A DNA stretch of 64,000 bases from Cymodocea nodosa. Its lineage: Eukaryota; Streptophyta; Magnoliopsida; Alismatales; Cymodoceaceae. Numbering within the stretch: the first letter of the stretch is position 1; each line of letters opens with the position of its first letter. The notes beneath the pieces were generated by a model. The model searched no databases. It was not told the DNA's origin and worked only from the letters and a program-made list of their open reading frames with translations. Shown piece after piece: positions 56,678 through 64,000 of the stretch. The stretch spans positions 6,411,501 to 6,475,500 of the forward strand of contig CM072345.1 in assembly GCA_036874045.1 (NCBI GenBank), written 5' to 3'. The position numbers and the translations under genes are program-made.

Positions 56678-57332
56678 CTTTAGCTTCGTTGCTTTATGAA
56701 ATGGAACTGAGAGGATTCTGATTTTACTATGCTAAGTGCTAAATGATTTTTACTGATAATGCCCTCAATCTTAGGTTTATAAAGGTTAAATAAGCCTTAA
56801 GTTTTAGTAGGTAATCAGGTTATCCCCTACGCAAATTATGCATAACTTAACTTTACTACTCTATTGAGTTAATCTATAACTCAATGGACTAAGTTCATGG
56901 ACTTATTCAAGTACTCCATTGAGTTACAGGTTTACTCAACAGAATAAGTTCGTGGACTTACAACTAGACTCAACAGACTAAGTTCATTGAGTTAAGCATA
57001 ACTCCATGAATTTCTAAAATAAACTTTATCCATTAAAATATAATATAAATATACTCTCTACTTTGGTTAAAACTGAAGACTCTCTGATCTAACTAACACT
57101 TTTATAATTTCTTAAATTTGGTAGAACCAATTCTTTTTGCTACAGTTGAATCGATGGTTCACCAATTAAACTGCAAATTCATATATATAAAAGTTAATCT
57201 TTTGGTTAAACTGATGTACTATTCTAGTTGAACCAATGATTAATATATATATTTTTCCTCGATTTTTTTTTCTTTTCTTTTTGGTTAAACCTATAGCTCA
57301 CTTCAATTAAATTGATAATTAATATAGATATT
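56678..57332 (-). repeat. motif-rich spacer between pol and accessory ORF (part 1)
   Basis: Counterpart of 21174-21800 in reverse. It holds TATTGAGTTA/TAACTCAATG pairs at 56860-57005 and TTGGTTAAAC / AGTTGAACCAAT-type repeats at 57060-57300. Ends at ATATT (57328-57332), duplicated at 59536-59540. Confidence 0.65.
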
Positions 57333-59535
57333 TGTTTGGTTACCCAGCATGACACCAGAAAACTAGTTTGGATCTCTAGCAACACACTAGAAAAACTTGG
57401 ATTTGTTAACTTCTGTTTTTACTTAGTTAATTTATCTTTATGCCTATTCCTTTTTTAGAAGTAAACAAACAACCTTTCACACAAATTAGATATTAATTCC
57501 AATTTGTATTTTAACTGCAAGTACACAGTGTCTATTGCATTAGTGTGCAAATACAGGTTGATCCCATAGAGAATTGTTTAAGAATTGAGAACTGTTCCAT
57601 TTGTTAACAATCAAATTAATATCTTCAATAAGCCCTCTATTGAGTTACAGTTAATTCAACAGACAAAGTTCGTTGAGTTATGGTTAACTCAACGGACTAA
57701 CCTCGTGGACTTAAGTTAACTCCATGAGACTGCCTTTTTTTTTTAATACTACTATTTACAAAGGAATTCAGCCAACCATTGGGCGATTCCACAGATCGTA
57801 AATAACATCAATTAAGCTCTTTAATATTAGAAAACATTGGATTTATCATTAAGCATACTAACATTTAGATAATTCAAATACTAACCATTAAAATCTTTAA
57901 GTCTTTTGAACGAATCAATTTCAGTAAACTGTAAAACTAAAACAAACATAAAACAATCACAACATTGATAAAGATAACATTAATCACGATATAACACAAA
58001 CAATACAACACTCAAATACAAAATACAAACACAAATAAGTTGTTTTTGGTATTTTTGTTTTAATATGAACATGAAAATGGGCGAAAGGTGAAATGTAAAG
58101 TAATCTCAATCGATAGTAAATACTTCTATCACTACATGCGATGCGATTACACCACTGAAAATTAAACCACTTACAATTCTGTCTCCTCTCCTTATAGAAT
58201 CGCGAGTCCAGAATTGCAAGATGATCTCCTCTTCAGCATACAGGCATCAACCCGAGGCCAAGGCTAGAAGCTTTACGATCTCCTGAGATATGAGTCGGCA
58301 CTTGGTGAAAATGGCTTCCCTTCCCGCGACGCGATCACTCCTCACAGTGGTTGTTAGGCATTGTGTTTGGCTCGGAATCAACCCGACATCAGGAAAGTAT
58401 CCTCACAGACCTCCGATGGTTAGTGATTATGGTGGTGGTAATGATGGTTGGTGTGGTATTTCAAAGAATTGCCGATACTATCTGTAGAAAGCTTGGTGCT
58501 CCTCCTCTGTACACACTGGCCATACCCATCGATCACACACACTTTACTTCTTTTTCTTCTTTTCTTTTATATTTCTTCAATGGTAACTACTTATATTCGA
58601 ATGGTTAGTTGAATTTCCTTCATTCATATCAACGACAATGCTTTCTTCTCCCTGTGCGATAGGTGTAATCGTGGTTTTTCTTCCAACTGTCTTGTTTCTG
58701 CAACCGCTACAATGGCACATTAGAAAATAAATAGTCTGTGGAGTTACAGATAACTCAACGGACTTGCTTCGTTGATTTAATTATAAAACACGTGCATAAA
58801 TTTAACTATCCGATGCTCAGGTACATTTCAGATACTTACAACTTAACTATCTGATGCCTAGATGTATTTCGAATAGTTATAGATAACTCATCGATATATA
58901 ACTTAAGTAAATCTACTAGATCTCGACACGTGTCAATAGTAGTTTAATAATAAAAGAAACATTTTGGAGAGTTACAGGTCTAACTATCCGATACTCAGAT
59001 GCATTTCAGATAGTTAGAGATAACTCACCGAAAATCCACTTAAGTCACTTTCCCAGAACATGACACGTGTCCTTCAGCTATTTTATAAATAAAAGGAGAT
59101 TTTGGAGAGTTACACATATAACTAATTGATGCCCAACTGCAATTTCAGATAGTTATAGATAACTCACCGAAAGTTCACTTAAGTCATGCGTTATGGTTTC
59201 GACATGTGTACTTCAGGAAATAATAAAATATTCTTTTAAAACATAACTGTTCAGTAGTTTAAGCATAACTATCCGATACATGTTTAGTATGTTAAACATA
59301 ACTGTCCGAAATATCAGAAAATTCGGATACTTAAGAATTTCACAGCTTGTAACTTACCGACAGTTCAGAAATGTACTAAATTAATATTAATTCCCCCAAA
59401 TTAAGCAGATTCTTTAATTAAAGCTTATAATAGTGCAATTATAACATAATGGCTTAATTCTCATATGATAAGCTAAATATTATGTAATTAACCATCATTT
59501 AACCGTTAATAATATGCACTTTTTCATTCTAAACA
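57333..59535 (-). mobile_element. gypsy-A solo LTR, minus strand
   Basis: It is 2203 bp from TGTTTGGTTACCCAGC to CATTCTAAACA on the plus strand, with ATATT on both sides. The U5 module is at 57508-57570 and the hairpin/G-box zone at 58740-59300. Plus-strand ORFs at 58290-58608 are chance frames also seen, shifted, in other copies. Confidence 0.92.
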
Positions 59536-59654
59536 ATATTTAACTATTGGTCAAATCGATGTTAACTTCGATTGAGCTAATAATTAATAAAATTATTATA
59601 TATATATTATATATATTTTTATTTTTTATTTTTATTTTTTATGATGCATTTCTC
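59536..59654 (-). repeat. motif-rich spacer (part 2) with TA-rich run
   Basis: Continues the spacer split by the LTR: TCAAATCGATGTTAACTTCGATTGAGC, then a TATATA/TTTTTATTTTT run (59597-59640). Ends at the pol stop. Confidence 0.6.
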
Positions 59655-60410
59655 TTAAGTAATAGGACTTGGGTAATCTTTCATTCTTACTTTATCTATA
59701 ATTCCAAATGCACTTTTTAGAAATTTAAGAATAGGTTAGAGTCTTTGTCTATTTACTTTAAATAAATTTTGATTTTTAGGATTCTCAACTTCAATTACTC
59801 CATGGGAACAAATATTTCAAACTATATATGGTTTTGCCCATCTAGATCTTAATTTTCCTAGATGATTATGAAGTCTAGACATGTAAAGATACACCTCTTG
59901 TCCTATTTCAAAAGTTTTTGAGATAATTTTTCTATTATGCCACAACTTCATTTTTTCTTTTTCCACTAATGTTTTTGAATAAGCTTCATTTCTAAATTCT
60001 TCTAATTCAACTAATTGTAACTTTCTATGCTCAGCAACTTGATTTAAGTTAGTATTTAAAGTCTTTAACCCCTAATAAGTTTTATGTTCTAATTCAACAA
60101 GTAAATGACAACTTTTTTCAAATACTATCTTGAAAGGTGACATTCTTAAATTAGTTTTATAAACAATTTTATAAGCCCAAAGTGCATCTATTAACCTAGT
60201 TTCTCAATCCTTTCTAGTAGGGTTTATCTACTTTTTCTAGAATTAGTTTAAACTATTTATTTGCACTTTCAACTTGTTCACTTGTTTAAGGGTGATATGA
60301 AGTTGCAATCCTATTATTTACTCCATATTTCTTCATTAAAGCTTCAAAATTTCTATTACAAAAGTGAGTTCCTCTATCACTAATAATAGTTTTAGGTAGA
60401 GGGAATTGGT
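59655..60410 (-). pseudogene. Athila-like integrase (minus), many stops
   Basis: Minus strand from about 60410: KTIISDRGTHFCNRNFEALM, KKYGVNN, QVESANK with the catalytic D and E present, then the Lys/Glu-rich C-terminal part and stop at 59655-59657. Stops and frameshifts are frequent; a TAA replaces the Gln of the HxQTS motif. It aligns along its length with 20420-21173. The N-terminal zinc finger is separated by the 60411-60689 insert. Confidence 0.85.
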
Positions 60411-60689
60411 TAGGAATGCTCTAGAGGTTCCTGCATTTTTGCTTCTACTTCATTTATTAGCATGTAGAGAGAATTTTTGTAAACCTGCTATCCGATTCTG
60501 AGGAGCAGGAGCAGCAGCAACAAGAGCAAAGAGAAGAAGAAAAACAGGTTGAAACTAAGCTGCAGCCTGTACAAACAAAAGAAATAGATATTAGGGTAGA
60601 AGCTGATTTGCCCGTGACTCCATCCCAATCTACCACAAGATCAGAAATTAAATCAATGAAGTAAGTCTGTTAAGTAATATTTAACCTAT
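60411..60689 (+). pseudogene. accessory ORF fragment inserted in pol, opposite strand
   Basis: The plus strand reads SDSEEQEQQQQEQREEEKQV then ETKLQPVQ and EADLPVTPSQSTTRSEI, ending at a TAA about 60656-60660. This is the acidic middle of the accessory ORF, aligned with 22675-22850. Here Gln codons CAG/CAA are intact where the other copy has TAG/TAA. It replaces the integrase zinc-finger part of the minus-strand pol. The edges show no duplication that I can see. Confidence 0.7.
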
Positions 60690-62252
60690 TTGATTTTTCA
60701 ATCCTTAGGTGTTAATCCTGTAACTAGATAATTAACTATGTCTACATATCAAGACATTATTTCTATTGTCATTAATTGTTCATTAGGAAAGTGATCTTTA
60801 ATCTCCATTTTAGATTTTTCTATTTGTAACCTTGATAAATGATCATCTACTACATTCTCACATCCTTTTTTATCTTTAATTTCTAAGTTAAATTCTTGCA
60901 ATAATAATATCTATCAGATCAATCTAGGCTTTGTTCCTTTTTTTACTATTAGATGCTTTAAAGTTGAATGATCCGTGTATACTATTACTTTAGCTCTAAT
61001 TAAATATTATCTAAATTTTTCTAAGGCAAATACAACATCTAATAACTCTTTTTTAGTAGTTTTGTAATTTGCCTGAGCTTCATTTAATGTTTTACTTGCA
61101 TAATGAATTACACTAGGAAAATTTTCTATTTTCTGCCCTAGTACAACTCTTATAATAAAATCAAATATATTACACATTAACTCAAATGGGTAATTCCAAT
61201 TAAGTGCTTGTATTATAGGAGTTGTAATTAAGCTAGTTTTAAGCTTAAAGAAAGCTTCCTTACATTTTCTATCGAAGTTAAAAGAAACATCCTTTAACAA
61301 ATTAGTTAAAGGTTTTGCTATTTTGCTAAAATCTTTAATAAATCTTTTGTAAAATACTATATATCCTAAAAATGATCTAATATCTTTTACTTTTTTAAGG
61401 TTTGGTAAATTTGAAATAACTTCTATTTTAGCTTTATCTACTTCTAGTCCTTTCATTGAAACAACATGCCCCCTAAGACTACTCCTTGTTTCACCATAAA
61501 GTGACATTTTTCCCAATTCGAAACCAAATTTTTCTCTACACAATAGCTCAATACTAGTTCTAAATTATTTAAACATACTTCAAATGAAGTACTATATACT
61601 ATAAAGTCATTTATGAATATTTTTAGAAAACCTTCAATCATTCCCGTAAAAATATCCTACATACACCTGTGGAAAGTAATTGGTGCATTGCATAATCCAA
61701 ATGGCATTCTTTTAAAAGCATAAGTTCTATTAGAGCATGTGAAAGTTATTTTCTCTTGATCCTCTAATGCTACTAGAATTTGGTTATATCCTGAATACCC
61801 ATCTAGGAAACAAAAATATTCCTAACTTGCTAATTTTTCTAACATTTGATCTAAAAATGGTAAAGGAAAATGATCTTTCCTAGTCACAACATTCAGCTTC
61901 TTATAATCAATACACACTCTCTAGCCTGATTAGATTCTTGTTGGGATCAATTCTTGACTTTCATTCCTAATAACAGTTAACCCTAATTTTTTTGGAACAA
62001 AATGAATCGAACTAACCCATGAGTTGTTAGAAATCGGATATATAATGTCATTATCTAACCATTTCACCATTTCTTTCCTAAATAATTCTTTAAGGTTTGG
62101 ATTTAATCTACATTTAGGAATTCTTGCTGGTTTAACGTTTTCTTTCGGATATATGTGATGCCTACACATAGTTGGACTTAACCCCTTTATATTAGCTATA
62201 GTTCATCCTATTGCTTCTGTAAACACCCCAATTTTGGACATGTATTAGATAG
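60690..62252 (-). pseudogene. Athila-like reverse transcriptase and RNase H (minus)
   Basis: From 62252 down: HIYPKENVKPARIPKCRLNP, WVSSIHFVPKK, a region matching the RT fingers and palm, MPFGLCNAP, then FINDFIVYST. A +/-1 frameshift lies near 61470-61500; after it EVDKAKIEVISNLP, RSFLGYIVFYKRFIKDFSKI, and RNase H parts (YASKTLNEAQANYKTTKKEL). It ends with the PNEQLMTIEIMS segment before the integrase zinc finger. The usual RT catalytic DD is ND here (codon at 61609-61611). Stops are numerous. Confidence 0.88.
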
Positions 62253-63487
62253 AAAATAAAAATCTCTATCAATAGTAAAAACTTCCGTCATTACATGTGA
62301 CATGATTACACTATTGAAAACTTAATCACTTACAATCTTACCTCCTCTCCCTATAGAATCACGAATCAAGAATTGTAAGATGATCTCCTCTTTAGCATAC
62401 TGGCATCAACCCAAAACCAAGGCTAGAAGCTTTACAATCTCTTGAGATATGAGTCGGTGATTGGCAAAAATAGCTTCCCTTCCTGTGACGCGATCACTCC
62501 TCATAGTGATTGTCAGTCACAATGTTTGGCTCAGAATCGACATGACATCTGGAAAGTATCTTCACAGACCTTTGATGATTGGTGATTTTGGTGGTGGTGT
62601 AGAGCTTTCGGGAACTTCCGATGCTTCTTGCAATTAGCGCGGTTCTCCACCTACACACACACACCTCATCTTTCTCCTCTTCTTTTATATTTCTTTCAGT
62701 AATAACTGCTTATACTTAAATGATCGATTGGATTTCTTTCATTTATGTCAACGATGGTGATTTCCTCTTCATTCCCTGAGTGAATTCTTGCGTGATACGT
62801 GCAATCGTGGTTTTCCTTTGAATTTCCTGTTTCTGCAACTACTATAGTGGCATATTAGAAAATAAATGGTCCATGGAGTTAGTGTAACTCAATAGACTTA
62901 CTTCATTGATTTAACTATAAAACACATGCAATAAAGAAATAACAAGTTCAAATGTTTCGGATAGTTATAACTATAAGTATTCGAAACTTATATGCATTTC
63001 AGATACTTAGCACCTAACCTTCCGAAAGATAACTTACGTTAAGTTTCTAGAATGCGACACGTGTCAAACAGTTTTATGATAAATAGATATTATGGATACT
63101 TGCAAACCTAACTATCCGATGCTCAAACACATTTTGGATAGTAATAGATAACTTTCCAAAAATACATTTAAGTTGTGCATTAAAGTTTCAATAGGTGTGC
63201 TCTAGGAAATAATAAAATATTCTTTAAGCATTTAAAACATAACTATCCGGTACATGCAATATAACTCTCTAAAATAATAGAAAATTTAAATACTTAATAA
63301 TTTCAAAGCTTGTAACTTACTAACAGTTCAGAAGTATACTTAATCAACGCTAATTTCTTGAAATTATGCAAATTCTTTCATTAAAGTATATAACAGTGCA
63401 ATTGTAACATAATGATGTAATTTTCATATGATAAGATAAATATTATGTGATTAACCGTTAATATTATTCACTTTTTCATTTTGAACA
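62253..63487 (-). mobile_element. gypsy-B LTR, minus strand, U5 side missing
   Basis: The plus-strand right end is CATTTTGAACA, complement of the LTR start TGTTCAAAATGAAAAAG. The middle (62340-62860) matches 43560-44110. The left side is cut at 62252, where pol begins. CACGTG-related and TAACTATCCG-type motifs at 62940-63250. Confidence 0.8.
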
Positions 63488-64000
63488 GTCATTTTTGGAT
63501 TCAGCACATTCGAATTACCCAAAAGAGACACTTTTCAGCATTTTGACTAGGGGCAACATGTTGCGTCCTAGATGTACCATGTGTCGCATCTTGAGGCTGC
63601 CATGTCAGTAGTTGCTGTAGAGCTTCCCACTAGACCCAAATTTGCTCGACCTAGATCCAAACTCGAATCCTAATCTGAATTTGAATCCAAGTGGTATAAA
63701 ACCACCTAGGGATGCATGCAAGAACTGAAATTGCTATTAGCTCACCACAAAAATAGCTACTATGTCATTGCTGCTCCGTTGCTGCTAATGCTACCGCCAA
63801 CAAACTTCGGTTACTCACCTCTACTGTAGGTAATGAGTTTTCTTCTTCAAATTGTATGCGTCAAATTTCATTTTTTCTGTTTCCCTCTTCTTTTTCCAGT
63901 TTGTGCAATGCTCAATACCGCATTTCATGTTTGAACAATCAGTCAAGCATTGGTGATTGTTCTTCTTTCTTTTCTTCCTTTTCCCAACCTCCGATGGCTA
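63488..64000. other. unclassified, possible LTR or gene 5' region with TATA box
   Basis: More balanced in base composition than its surroundings. A TATAAAA box lies at 63695-63701. About 125 bp later CTACTGTAG|GTAATGAG could be an exon/intron boundary. No protein is recognised before the window ends. It may be another LTR promoter. Confidence 0.35.

Larger units (their letters stand above)
56437..62252 (-). mobile_element. Athila-like gypsy element, minus strand, interrupted
   Basis: Read on the minus strand: RT and RNase H (62252-60690), an inserted piece (60689-60411), integrase (60410-59655), a motif-rich spacer split by a gypsy-A solo LTR, and the start of the accessory ORF (56677-56437). 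Gene order equals that of 15084-24010. Gag and both own LTRs are missing. Confidence 0.88.

Noticed and set aside
1..64000. tRNA, rRNA or snoRNA genes
   Set aside because: Only short tRNA-complementary primer sites were found; no cloverleaf or rRNA segments were recognised by eye.

Overview
The window is AT-rich flowering-plant DNA made almost wholly of nested, decayed LTR retrotransposons, as in pericentromeric or other gene-poor heterochromatin. Support comes from plant-type Ty1/copia elements (SIRE-like pol, initiator-Met primer site TGGTATCAGAGC), Athila-like Ty3/gypsy pol with the TGGCGCCGTTGC primer site, a chromovirus chromodomain, an Ac-like hAT remnant, and TATA-bearing LTRs. The species cannot be named from the sequence. 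No complete host gene was recognised. The family names used here (gypsy-A, -B, -D, -F; copia-1, -2, -3) are local labels.

Layout. 1-11.9 kb: a gypsy-B LTR split by a minus-strand copia-1 element (572-10904, target duplication ACAAC). That element carries a copia-2 solo LTR (581-2299, AGGAC) and an Athila-like leader fragment (4800-8829), which itself holds a gypsy-A solo LTR (6105-8393, GGTAG). 11.9-13.4 kb: 3' end of a chromovirus. 13.6-24 kb: an internally deleted Athila-like element. Its pol is cut by two copia-3 solo LTRs (ATTTT, ACTAT) and by a deleted gypsy-A element (16800-20222, ATGCC), and is followed by a long accessory ORF (21801-24010). 25.2-28.3 kb: a second deleted Athila-like element (gag, 3' internal region, PPT, LTR). 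28.3-39.6 kb: the best-preserved element, copia-1 on the plus strand, whose 5' LTR is split by a gypsy-A LTR that is split in turn by a gypsy-D LTR. 39.6-42.7 kb: 3' half of a copia-2 element with an accessory ORF after the pol position. 42.7-48.8 kb: LTR scraps, a scrambled copia gag/RT, a third accessory-ORF copy and a copia-3 solo LTR. 48.8-50.7 kb: an hAT element with a hairpin-repeat array. 50.7-55.6 kb: mostly unclassified DNA with a GC-richer small ORF/promoter patch and one hypothetical ORF. 55.6-63.5 kb: a minus-strand Athila-like element with copia-3 LTR fragments, a gypsy-A solo LTR (ATATT) and a gypsy-B LTR. 63.5-64 kb: unclassified, with a TATA box.

What stands out. (1) Short inverted repeats of the form CGNNNAGTTA ... 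TAACTNNNCG, often beside CACGTG and ACTTAAGT, fill the LTRs of all three copia families and of the gypsy families, and one ~75-bp block is shared between a copia-2 and a gypsy-A LTR. (2) A homologous accessory protein domain lies downstream of pol in Athila-like gypsy elements and at the end of the copia-2 internal region. Together these suggest that unrelated retroelements here share cis-regulatory modules and a cargo gene. (3) Nearly all premature stops are Gln, Trp or Arg codons changed by C-to-T or G-to-A, and paired copies inside the window show the unmutated codon.
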